A stretch of 64,000 nucleotides of DNA from Palsa-504 sp963808615 (GTDB lineage Bacteria > Actinomycetota > Actinomycetes > Streptosporangiales > Streptosporangiaceae), in contig CAWEGV010000011.1 in the NCBI GenBank assembly GCA_963808615.1, positions 1 through 64,000 of the forward strand. Reading direction: 5' to 3'. Made by a program: the position numbers and the translations under genes. The notes below the pieces were generated by a model. It did no database searches. It saw nothing but the letters and a program-made list of their open reading frames with translations, and had not been told where the DNA came from. Position 1 is the first letter of the stretch; every line of letters begins with the position of its first letter. This document shows, piece after piece, positions 8,651 to 16,421 of this stretch.

Positions 8651-9971
8651 CTAACTGCTCGCGTGCTCGCCGCGCGGCGGCTTGCGGTGCATGCGGTAGT
8701 GCAGCACCAGGAATGGCAGGCCGAACACCCAGAACGCGTGCTCGGCCCGCAGTTCGCCCTGGTCAACGTACACGTCCAGCCGCTCGGCGAAGCCCCGGAC
8801 CGCCGCCGTGGTGAGCTCGGCGGTCTGCGGGTCGATGTAGGTCAGGTAGTGGCCGGGCTGGTCAAGTTCGCTGCGGCTGTCCAGGACCAGGCCCTGCCCA
8901 TTCCCGGCGCCCGGCCGGGCGCTCGGCGCGAGCGTGGCGGTGAAGCTGGCCTGCGGCAGCGGGAAGCCGACGCTGACGTATCCCTGGCCCTGGTGCCGGT
9001 AGGTGGTGTAGATGCCCACGTAGATCGGCTGGCCGGTGTCGGCGAAGGAGCGGATCCAGCCCCGGACCACCACGCCGTCCGGCAGCCCGGTGATGGTGTC
9101 GATCCGGCTGCGCACCCCGTGCTGCGCCTCCCGCTGGCTCATCGGCACGTTGGCCTGCCCGAGCGGCCGGGCCAGCACGGTCCGGTAGAGCAGGTAGCCG
9201 GGCCGCACCCACAGCCGCCATTCCGGCACGATGTCGAGGGCGAACCTGGTGGTGTGCTCGTAGAACTCACGGACCAGCGGGTCGATGCCGGCCGGGTCGA
9301 AGGCCGGCCCGGCCAGTTCGTCCAGCGACGCGACGATGCCGATGTCTTCCACGTCGGGGACGTACGTCGCCGCCCAGGACCTGCGCGAGCGACCTGACGT
9401 AGCCGGTGCCGACGTACCGGGTCTGGCTGGCCAGCGGCACCACGAACGGGACATCGGCGGCCTGCACCCGTTCGGCGAGCAGGCTCAGCTGCGGGTCGCG
9501 GAACAGCAGCGCCGAGGTCACCCGGTAGCCGACCACGGCCGTGGCGGCGGCCACCGAACCCGGCACGCGCCCGCCCCTGCTGGCCAGCGCCAGCCCGATC
9601 GCGGCCCCGGCCGCCGGCCCGAGCAGGACCTTTTGCGGCCGCAGCCCCAGCGCCCCGGCGGCCGCGCCCGCCGCCGTGGCCACCGGCACCGGCCCGGCCC
9701 CGGCCAGGCGGTCAGCCGCCCAGCCCAGCGGCGCCGCCAGGGCGCCGCTGGCGATGATCCGGGACCACAGCGCGGGAATCTCCCCCGGCCGCTGCCGGGC
9801 CCTGGCCACCGCATCCGTGATCGCGAGCCCGGCCGCCCCGGCCAGCGCGCCCGCGGCCGCCGCCCTCCGCCCGCGGTGCGCCGTCAGCGCCGCCCCGGCC
9901 AGCGCGCCGATCGCGCCGGCCACGCCGATCTGCCGGGCCTGCTCGGCCCTGGCCGAACCGTCGTTTGCCAC
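8651..9971 (-). pseudogene. Conserved actinobacterial protein of unknown function, one-base frameshift
   Basis: Starts at ATG 9971 (MANDGSARAEQARQIGVAG), followed by Ala/Gly-rich helices resembling membrane-embedded or membrane-associated segments, then RDPQLSLLAERV ... TRYVGTGYVRSLAQVLGG. At about 9365-9375 the frame shifts by one extra base and continues TYVPDVEDIGIVASLDELAG ... YEHTTRFALDIVPEWRLWV ... FWVFGLPFLVLHYRMHRKPP to the stop at 8651. Joined, the protein is about 439 aa. The two halves fit without loss, so the frameshift is the only defect. I recognise no catalytic motif; the function is unknown. Confidence 0.65.
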
Positions 9972-10033
9972 CCAAGGAACCTATCGCCTCAGCGGAACTA
10001 CCTGCTCGCGCTCACCGGGGCTAGGCTCGTCCG

Positions 10034-10416
10034 GTGCGAGTGACATCACTCGGCTTCCGGACCGATCTGGCGCTGCGGGTCCTCGAAGGCGCCACGATCT
10101 CCGATCGCGGCGCTTACCTGGTCATCCGTAGCCCGGGCAACCCCGACTACTGGTGGGGGAACTTCCTGCTCCTCCGCGACGCACCAGGGACGGGCGGACC
10201 CTGGCTGGCCCGGTTCGCCGAGGAGTTCCCTGCGGCACGCCGCCGGGGCCTGGCCGGCACGCTGGTCTGGCACGCGGGCCGGTACGGTCGCGCGGTCCTG
10301 CGTGCCCGGACCCTGGTCATCGTGGCCGACCCGGCGGACGCCGCCATCCGGATCTACTGCGCCTGCGGCCTGACCGACCGCGAGAGCCGTTCTCCTTCGA
10401 GCGGGCATCCACCTGA
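10034..10416 (+). pseudogene. GNAT acetyltransferase remnant with internal deletion
   Basis: The beginning (FRTDLALRVLEGATISDRG, SPGNPDYWWGNFLLLRD, WLARFAEEFPAA) is the N-terminus of a known actinomycete GNAT family of about 240-250 aa. It is joined directly to the family's late motif A and C-terminus: RRRGLAGTLVWHAGRYG, then LVIVADPADAAIRIYCACGLTDRE. About 130 residues between them, including most of the acetyl-CoA fold, are missing in frame. A second defect, one missing base near 10388, moves the natural ending (FSFERAST, stop at 10416) to another frame. The product cannot be an active acetyltransferase. The length of the loss is estimated from memory of the family. Confidence 0.7.
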
Positions 10417-10496
10417 CGGCGTTCTTGTGCGAGCATGCAGCAAGGACGCACGCGGCGACAGGCCGTGGCCGTGACCTTGGAGGGCTGGAACCGACC

Positions 10497-11609
10497 ATGA
10501 CCACACGCGAGATCCGGATCGACCGCACCCGCCCCCTGACCGCCCAACCCGAGTCGGGCCACAACCGCTGGCACCCCGATATCCCGCCCCTGCTGGAGTG
10601 CGATCCCGGTGACGAGGTCGTCATGGAGACCCGGGACGCGCTGGACGGACAGCTCACCCCTGACGCCACGCTGGTCCAGGTGGCGCAGGCCGACCTGGGC
10701 GTGGTGCACCCGTTGACCGGGCCGGTGTACGTGGCCGGCGCCGAGCCGGGGGACCTGCTCGAGGTGGACATCCTCGAAGTCGCCCCGGAGCCCTTCGGCT
10801 TCACCTCCCAGATTCCGGGCTTCGGATTCCTCGCCGACGTCTTCGCCGAGCCCTTCCTGGCCCGGTGGCAGATCGACCAGGGCTTCGCGACCTCCTCCGA
10901 TCTCCCCGGCGTGCGCATTCCCGGCGCGCCGTTCATGGGAACGATCGGCCTCAGCCCAGGGCATGATCTCCTGCGCCAGACGCTGGCCAGGGAACAGGCC
11001 GCGCTCGATGCGGGAGGGGCCGTGCTCCCGCCGGATCCGGCCGGCGCGGTCCCGGCCACCGCGGCCATCGCCGCTGAGGCGCTGCGCACCATTCCGCCGC
11101 GCGAGCAGGGCGGCAACGTCGACATCAGGCACCTGGTGGCAGGAACCCGGTTGTTCCTGCCGGTAGACACCCCGGGCGCGCTGTTCTCCGCGGGCGACGC
11201 CCACTTCGCTCAGGGCGACTCGGAGGCGTGCGGAACGGCCATCGAGATGGCCGCGACGCTGCGGGTCCGGTTTGCCGTTCACTCCGGCGCGGCGGCGGCC
11301 AGAGGGATCCGGTCACCGCGATTCTCCCGCGAAGGCAGCCCTTCTCCCGCTGCGACCACCGAGCCCGCGCGGTATATCGCCACCACGGGCATGCCGCTCA
11401 CCGAGGAGGGCGAGAACCGGGCCGGAGACCTGACCCTGGCGGCCCGCAACGCGCTGCTGGCCATGATCGACGAGCTGACCGAGCGCGGGTACAGCCGCCC
11501 GCAGGCCTACGCGATCTGCAGCGTGGCCGTGGACCTTAAGCTGAGCCAGCTGGTTGACGTTCCGAATGTCCTGGTCTCGGCCTTCCTGCCGCTTGACATC
11601 TTCGAGTGA
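10497..11609 (+). CDS. Acetamidase/formamidase family amidohydrolase
   Basis: 370 aa; the ATG is preceded by TTGGAGG at a good distance and opens MTTREIRIDRTRPLTAQPES. Family landmarks are visible: HNRWHPDIPPLLECDPGDEV, the VHPLTGPVYVAGAEPGDLLEVDIL stretch (the classic 'GP..V.GA.PGD.L.V.I' block), IPGAPFMGTIGLSP, and GGNVDIRHLVAGTRLFLPV with DAHFAQGDSEACGTAIE, which carries the metal- and substrate-binding region. These enzymes release ammonia from short-chain amides, such as formamide to formate. Position at the left of the catabolic island, 14 nt before a ThDP decarboxylase gene on the same strand, suggests use of an amide intermediate. Confidence 0.88.
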   Translation: MTTREIRIDRTRPLTAQPESGHNRWHPDIPPLLECDPGDEVVMETRDALDGQLTPDATLVQVAQADLGVVHPLTGPVYVAGAEPGDLLEVDILEVAPEPFGFTSQIPGFGFLADVFAEPFLARWQIDQGFATSSDLPGVRIPGAPFMGTIGLSPGHDLLRQTLAREQAALDAGGAVLPPDPAGAVPATAAIAAEALRTIPPREQGGNVDIRHLVAGTRLFLPVDTPGALFSAGDAHFAQGDSEACGTAIEMAATLRVRFAVHSGAAAARGIRSPRFSREGSPSPAATTEPARYIATTGMPLTEEGENRAGDLTLAARNALLAMIDELTERGYSRPQAYAICSVAVDLKLSQLVDVPNVLVSAFLPLDIFE

Positions 11610-11622
11610 CGCTGGCGGGTCA

Positions 11623-13293
11623 GTGAGCCGGTTGCGGTCAGGTGCCGACGTCCTCCTCGAGGTCCTCGAGACCGAGCACGTCCGGCATGTGTTCGGGAAT
11701 CCCGGGACCACCGAGTTGCCGCTCATCGACGCTCTGGCCCGCCAGGACCGTCTCAGGTACGTGCTCGCTCTGCACGAGTCCGTGGCGGCCGGCATGGCCG
11801 ACGGGTACGCGCAGGCCACCGGGCGGCCGTCCTTCCTCAACGTGCACACCGCCGCCGGCCTGGGTAACGCGATGGGGAACCTGTCCAACTCGCGAGCCAC
11901 CGGCACGCCGATCGTGGTGACCGCGGGCCAGCAGGACCGGCGTCACCTGCTGGCCGAGCCGTTCCTGGCCGGCAACCTGACCGGCATGGCGGCCGGACTG
12001 GTGAAGTGGGCTCACGAGGTCCACCGGACCGCCGATCTCGGGCCGGTGCTCCGCCGCGCCTTCCACGACGCGGCCTCACCCCCCACCGGGCCGGTGTTCG
12101 TTTCTGTGCCCATGGATGTGCTGCAGAACAGGGGCGCGTTCGCGGTGCCCGCGCCGTCACGCATCGAACGCCGGGCCGTCCCCGCGGCCCTGCCGGAACT
12201 GGCGTCGGCCATCCTGGCTTCTCCGCGGGCCCGCTTCGCGGTGGTGGCCGGCGACGAGGTGGCCCGTTCCGGCGCGACCGGCGTGCTGGTGGCGGTGGCC
12301 GAACGGCTGGGCTGCCGGGTCTACGGGCCGGCCATGCACTCCACCGGCGTCTTCCCCACGGCTCACCCCCTGTGGGCCGGCGCGCTGCCCGCAGACGCCG
12401 AGCAGGTGCGCGCGCGCCTGTCCGGGCTCCACACCGTGCTGCTCATCGGCGCGCGCGGGTTCATCACCTTCGGGTACCGGAACATCTGTCCGGTGCCCGT
12501 GGAACTCCGGCTGCTCCACCTGTCTCCGGCCGCATCCGATCTCGGGCGGACCTATCCGACGTCGCTGGGCCTGGTCGGCGATCCGCGGGCCACCCTGGAG
12601 GCGCTGCTGCCGCTGCTGGACGGGGTCGACGAGGCGGAAACCGTGGCGCTGATCCGCGCCGCCGAGGCGCAGGCCATCCAGGAACGCGCCCGGCTGCACG
12701 AGCGAGCCCGGGCGGCCCCGGCAGGCCAGGATGGGCGCATGCATCCGCTGCCGGCGGTCGCGGCGCTGCTGGCGGCCCTCCCGCCGGACACCATGATCGT
12801 CGACGAGGCAGTGACCAGCGACCCGTACGTCCGGGCCTTCCACCGGGTCCGGGCCCCGGACCGGTTCCTCTACTCTCGTGGCGGCGGTCTGGGCTGGGGC
12901 CTTCCCGCGGCCCTGGGCGTCTCGCTGGGCCGGGATGGTGAACCGGTGGTGGCCGTGGTGGGAGATGGCTCCTTCCTGTACTCGCCGCAGGCGCTCTGGA
13001 CGGCGGTGCGGGAGCAGCTGCCGGTCGTGGCCGTGGTGCTCAACAATCGCGGCTACCTGATCCTGCGGCGGTTCCTGGCCGAGATGCGCGGGGAGGCCGT
13101 CCCGGCCGGCGCCGGTGCCGGCCTGGACATCGCGGACCCCAGCGCGGACCTGGTGTCGATAGCGCGGGGGTTCGGTGCCGCCGCCAGCCGGGTGGACCGC
13201 CTGCCGGAGCTGGGGGACGCCGTCCGCGCGGCGCTGGCGGCCGGCCGCCCTGCCCTGCTCGACGTGCAGGTCGCTGCGCCGTTGATAGGCTGA
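11623..13293 (+). CDS. Thiamine-diphosphate-dependent 2-oxoacid decarboxylase, benzoylformate-decarboxylase-like
   Basis: 556 aa from a GTG (SRLRSGADVLLEVL). The three ThDP-enzyme domains are present: PYR (VFGNPGTTELPLIDAL; ALHESVAAGMADGYAQATG with the cofactor-activating Glu), a central domain, and PP (GGLGWGLPAALGVSLG; VVAVVGDGSFLYSPQALW; VVLNNRGYLILRR), where GDGS...NN is the Mg-ThDP motif. FNVHTAAGLGNAMGNL resembles benzoylformate decarboxylase more than acetolactate synthase. It should decarboxylate a 2-oxo acid to an aldehyde. It follows the acetamidase gene by 14 nt and precedes a broken isochorismatase-family gene by about 28 nt, so the three probably formed one operon. Confidence 0.85.
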   Translation: MSRLRSGADVLLEVLETEHVRHVFGNPGTTELPLIDALARQDRLRYVLALHESVAAGMADGYAQATGRPSFLNVHTAAGLGNAMGNLSNSRATGTPIVVTAGQQDRRHLLAEPFLAGNLTGMAAGLVKWAHEVHRTADLGPVLRRAFHDAASPPTGPVFVSVPMDVLQNRGAFAVPAPSRIERRAVPAALPELASAILASPRARFAVVAGDEVARSGATGVLVAVAERLGCRVYGPAMHSTGVFPTAHPLWAGALPADAEQVRARLSGLHTVLLIGARGFITFGYRNICPVPVELRLLHLSPAASDLGRTYPTSLGLVGDPRATLEALLPLLDGVDEAETVALIRAAEAQAIQERARLHERARAAPAGQDGRMHPLPAVAALLAALPPDTMIVDEAVTSDPYVRAFHRVRAPDRFLYSRGGGLGWGLPAALGVSLGRDGEPVVAVVGDGSFLYSPQALWTAVREQLPVVAVVLNNRGYLILRRFLAEMRGEAVPAGAGAGLDIADPSADLVSIARGFGAAASRVDRLPELGDAVRAALAAGRPALLDVQVAAPLIG

Positions 13294-13321
13294 GCCGGCG
13301 TACCGGATCGAGGCAGCACGA

Positions 13322-13539
13322 GTGAACGCGCGGGAGCCGTTCATCGGCAGGCCGGAGGCTACCGCCCTGCTGGTGATCGACATGCAGAATGACTTCCTGC
13401 TGCCCGATGCGCCGGCGCGACCGCGGGAACCAGCCCGGAGCGGCACGAGGCGGCCCTGCTCTGCCTGCGGGTTGCGTTCGCGCGGATCGAGACGGTCGAG
13501 AGCGCATGCAAGATCCTCGGGTGGGCCGAGGCATCCTAG
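13322..13539 (+). pseudogene. Isochorismatase-family hydrolase remnant with internal deletion
   Basis: The GTG start leads into EPFIGRPEATALLVIDMQNDFLLPDA, the unmistakable N-terminus of cysteine hydrolases of the isochorismatase fold with the catalytic Asp of VIDMQNDF. The frame then becomes arginine-rich. In another frame the C-terminus of the same family appears: TSPERHEAALLCLRVAFARIETVES, ending at TAG 13539. Around 120-150 residues with the catalytic Lys and Cys are absent. Amidases of this fold (maleamate or ureido-compound amidohydrolases) are common in N-heterocycle pathways, so the intact gene would have suited this cluster. The remnant cannot be active. Confidence 0.7.
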
Positions 13540-13551
13540 CGACCGGCGGGC

Positions 13552-15309
13552 TCAGAGCAATGTCTGCAGCGTGTCGCCCGATGTCTCGTACATTCGGAGG
13601 ACCTGCAGGGCCACGCCGATCCGCAGGGCCGCCGCCGCGTCGCCGGTGAAGCCGCCCAGCATCCGCTCGAGCTTCGTTACTCGGTAGCGCATGGTGTTGT
13701 AGTGGTAGTGCAGGGCGCGTGCCGACTCGGCCACGTTGAACCGGGTGCTGAACAGCACGGCCAGGGACTTGAGCAGGTCGGTGCGGGTCGGCTCGGGCAG
13801 GTCGAGCACGGGGCCCAGCGTGTCGTGCACGAAGGCCCGCAGCTCGGCCTGGCTCACGTTGCTGATCAGGCGGTACAAGCCGAGCCCGGCAAAGCTGGTC
13901 ACGGCCCCGCCGCCGGCCAGCCGCAGGCCGACCTGCAGCGCCACCCTCGCCTCCTCGTACCGCCGCGGGATATCCAGCGCTCCGGCGGCGGCCTGGCTGA
14001 CGCCCACGGAGTAGGCCCGCCCGGTCGACGCGGTCAGATCCGCGTGCGCCTTACGGGCCAGTGCCTCTGCGTCGGCCGCTCCTACCACGGCCACCAGTTC
14101 GGTGGCAAAACCCGCCACCGCCGCATTCCGGTCCCGGTCGCGGATGGCCAGGGTCCACAGCTCGGTCGCGCGCAGCGCGGATGCCTCCTGCTGCCGCGCC
14201 GGCTCGTCGCTGCCCTCAGTGCCGCAGCGCCGGGCCACCAGCACGGCCAGCGGCCGCCGCAGGTCCCAGCCGAACCTGACCGCCCGCGCCAGCGCGTGGT
14301 CCAGGTCGGACGCCGTCCCGGTGACCAGGTCGTGCAGCGCGTTCGAGGCGAACTGCTGCTCGACCGCCAGTACGGCCAGATCACGGGTGATCTCCAGCGC
14401 GGCCACCAGCGCCGCCTGCTCGACGGCCAGGCCAGCCACCGCGGGCAGGCCCTGCGTCCCGCCGACCGCGAGCACGAACCCGTGCTGCATGTCGCCGGCC
14501 CTGATGACCGCGGCGGCCCATCCCGTCCCGGTCTTCTCGTCCTTGTGCACGCCCGCGATCAGCCGGGCGGTGTTCACCAGGCCGCTGGCATCACGGAAGT
14601 TCTGCGCCTGGATGCCGGACCGCGTAGTGGCGGCCAGCGGGTACCCGGCCGGGTCGCAGATGACCACGTCGGCGCCGGGCAGGATCCCGGCCAGCTCGTC
14701 GGATAGCCGGGCCAGGCCGCCACCGGTGAGCGCCACGCGGAGGAACGCGTCATGAATCTGCTGTGTCCTGGCCAGTGCGGCCGCCTGCCGGTTGACGATG
14801 GTCTCGAACGTCTGGCTCAGCACATCATCAAGCGGCGAGGTGGCCGGGATCATCACGATCGGGAAGCCGATCCGGTCGGCCAGTTCCGCCGCCGCCGGAG
14901 GCAGCTCGGCCAGGTACTCGTCCAGTTTCACGCCCAGGCCCGCCAGGCCCTTGGCGGCCAGCTGCTCGATCAGGTGACAGAATTCCTCGGGCCGGCGGGG
15001 CAGCGGGTATCCGGTGGTCAGCAGGAACTCGTCCTGTTTGGTCCACCGCACGATGTTCGGCACCGTCCAGACGTTAAGCCGCCTGACCGGGCGTTCAAGC
15101 CCGTCGGCTCCGGCGATGACCCATGCCCCGCGCATGGCGTCTTCGCTCAGCATCTCGCGGACCGTCAGCGCTTCGACCGGGCCCTGGCGCCGCCGCCGCC
15201 CGGGCAGCGGGACGACGTTCGCGCGCCCGCCCTTGTCGGCGTGCGGGGCCGGCCGGCGGGTGGTGGCCGGCTGCCCGGCGGCCGCGCCGCGGCCGCGCCG
15301 GATGGCCAT
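13552..15309 (-). CDS. PucR-family transcriptional regulator
   Basis: 585 aa. After a basic N-terminal tail comes the PucR N-terminal domain (LTVREMLSEDAMRGAWVIAG ... VRRLNVWTVPNIVRWTKQDE ... GLAGLGVKLDEYLAELP, about 48-160), a central sensory region (about 165-330), a GGDEF-like domain and a C-terminal helix-turn-helix (STRFNVAESARALHYHYNTM, YRVTKLERMLG, about 515-560). PucR proteins activate purine or other N-compound catabolic operons in response to an intermediate. The gene starts 4 nt after the DUF6282 stop, as the last gene of the minus-strand molybdenum-hydroxylase operon, which it probably controls. No operator could be assigned. Confidence 0.9.
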   Translation of the reverse strand: MAIRRGRGAAAGQPATTRRPAPHADKGGRANVVPLPGRRRRQGPVEALTVREMLSEDAMRGAWVIAGADGLERPVRRLNVWTVPNIVRWTKQDEFLLTTGYPLPRRPEEFCHLIEQLAAKGLAGLGVKLDEYLAELPPAAAELADRIGFPIVMIPATSPLDDVLSQTFETIVNRQAAALARTQQIHDAFLRVALTGGGLARLSDELAGILPGADVVICDPAGYPLAATTRSGIQAQNFRDASGLVNTARLIAGVHKDEKTGTGWAAAVIRAGDMQHGFVLAVGGTQGLPAVAGLAVEQAALVAALEITRDLAVLAVEQQFASNALHDLVTGTASDLDHALARAVRFGWDLRRPLAVLVARRCGTEGSDEPARQQEASALRATELWTLAIRDRDRNAAVAGFATELVAVVGAADAEALARKAHADLTASTGRAYSVGVSQAAAGALDIPRRYEEARVALQVGLRLAGGGAVTSFAGLGLYRLISNVSQAELRAFVHDTLGPVLDLPEPTRTDLLKSLAVLFSTRFNVAESARALHYHYNTMRYRVTKLERMLGGFTGDAAAALRIGVALQVLRMYETSGDTLQTLL

Positions 15310-15313
15310 CGGC

Positions 15314-16306
15314 TCAGCCCGGATCGCCGGACGACGGCGCGGGCGGCGGGGCGGTACAGGGGTCCTCGACCAGACCGCGGGCCCAGGCCAGGTCGGCGGC
15401 GCTCGGCCCGGTATCGGCGTCCACGTCGAGCAGCTGCATCGGGTTGTCGGTGATCATCCGCGTCACCTGCTCCATCGGCACGCCCTTCTCGAAGATGGTC
15501 TGCGCGAAGATCCGCAGCGCCTCCGAGGGCAGCGGGTTGTGCCGCTGCCCGGTGTCGGAGACCAGCAGGCAGCGGGATGCCCCGATCCGGTCCACGCTCG
15601 CGGCGATCTTGTCCGGCGCGGCGTACTGCCAGGCAGGCGACACGGTGCAGTAGCCGAACTCCGGCATGGCGCCCATCCTGGCTACCTCCTCCAGCGTGTC
15701 GAGGTCGATGTTCGGCACCCTGAAGTAGGGGTGCGTGATGACGATCTTCTCCACGCCGACGGAACGGGCCTCGCGGACCAGCGCGACGATCTCCCTCGGG
15801 GCCAGGTGGCAGGTGCCCAGGATGGCGCCGTACTGGGCGACCAGTTCCAGCATCTCCTTGACCTCGTGCCGCAGCTTGCCGTCCTTGTCCGCCACCCAGA
15901 TTCCCTCGGCCTGGCTCCGGCCGCCCTGCTGCGAGTCATAACCGCCGGTCCCGCCGTGGACCTCGGCGTGGTAGCCCGCGTCGACCGTGGGCATCCACAC
16001 CTCCTTGCCGCCCAGGCGCAGCGCCGCCTCGACGGCGGCGGGGTTGATGCCGCCCACGTAGTAGTTCAGGACGATCCCGCCGAACACCCGGATGCCGGGA
16101 ATCACCCGCTGGACCAGGTAGGCCCGGGACACGGTGCTCTCGTGATGACACTTGAGCAGGATGGCCTTCATGCCCGCGTCGCGGGCGGCCCGCACGATGT
16201 CGAAGTCATCGGCCAGCCGCGGGAACAGGTCGGGGAACGGGTGGCAGTGCAGGTCGACCGCACCAGCCATGTCGACAAGAGGCCCGCCGTAGGTGCGTCT
16301 GGTCAT
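15314..16306 (-). CDS. DUF6282-type metal-dependent hydrolase (copy 1)
   Basis: 330 aa. A TIM-barrel amidohydrolase-like pattern is visible: AVDLHCHPFPDLFPRL (HxH, about 16-31), a Lys-His stretch ILLKCHHESTVSRAYLV, NYYVGGINPAAVEAA, GTCHLAPREIVALVR (His), IVITHPYFRVPNIDLD (His) and LLVSDTGQRHNPLPSE (Asp). These match the order of metal ligands in amidohydrolase-superfamily enzymes. No reaction is established for DUF6282 to my knowledge. It lies between the Mo-subunit gene (115-nt gap) and pucR (4-nt gap). A paralogue at 28.7 kb also abuts a Mo-hydroxylase operon, so a ring-opening or amide-hydrolysing step after hydroxylation is a reasonable inference. Confidence 0.75.
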   Translation of the reverse strand: MTRRTYGGPLVDMAGAVDLHCHPFPDLFPRLADDFDIVRAARDAGMKAILLKCHHESTVSRAYLVQRVIPGIRVFGGIVLNYYVGGINPAAVEAALRLGGKEVWMPTVDAGYHAEVHGGTGGYDSQQGGRSQAEGIWVADKDGKLRHEVKEMLELVAQYGAILGTCHLAPREIVALVREARSVGVEKIVITHPYFRVPNIDLDTLEEVARMGAMPEFGYCTVSPAWQYAAPDKIAASVDRIGASRCLLVSDTGQRHNPLPSEALRIFAQTIFEKGVPMEQVTRMITDNPMQLLDVDADTGPSAADLAWARGLVEDPCTAPPPAPSSGDPG

Positions 16307-16421
16307 GGGTGCTCCTCCCGGTGCTGGTGCGGCCCGCGCGGTCTCACCCTAAATCTGAGCGCCGGGCCGCGGTACGTCAATGTTTGCCGGCCGGAGGCCA
16401 GGTTTGCTGGCAGCTGTCGCC

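Noticed and set aside
11623..13293. Acetolactate synthase
   Set aside because: The FAD-domain features are absent, and the N-terminal NPGTTELPLIDAL and HESVAAGMADGYA blocks fit benzoylformate-decarboxylase-like enzymes better; no small regulatory subunit is adjacent.
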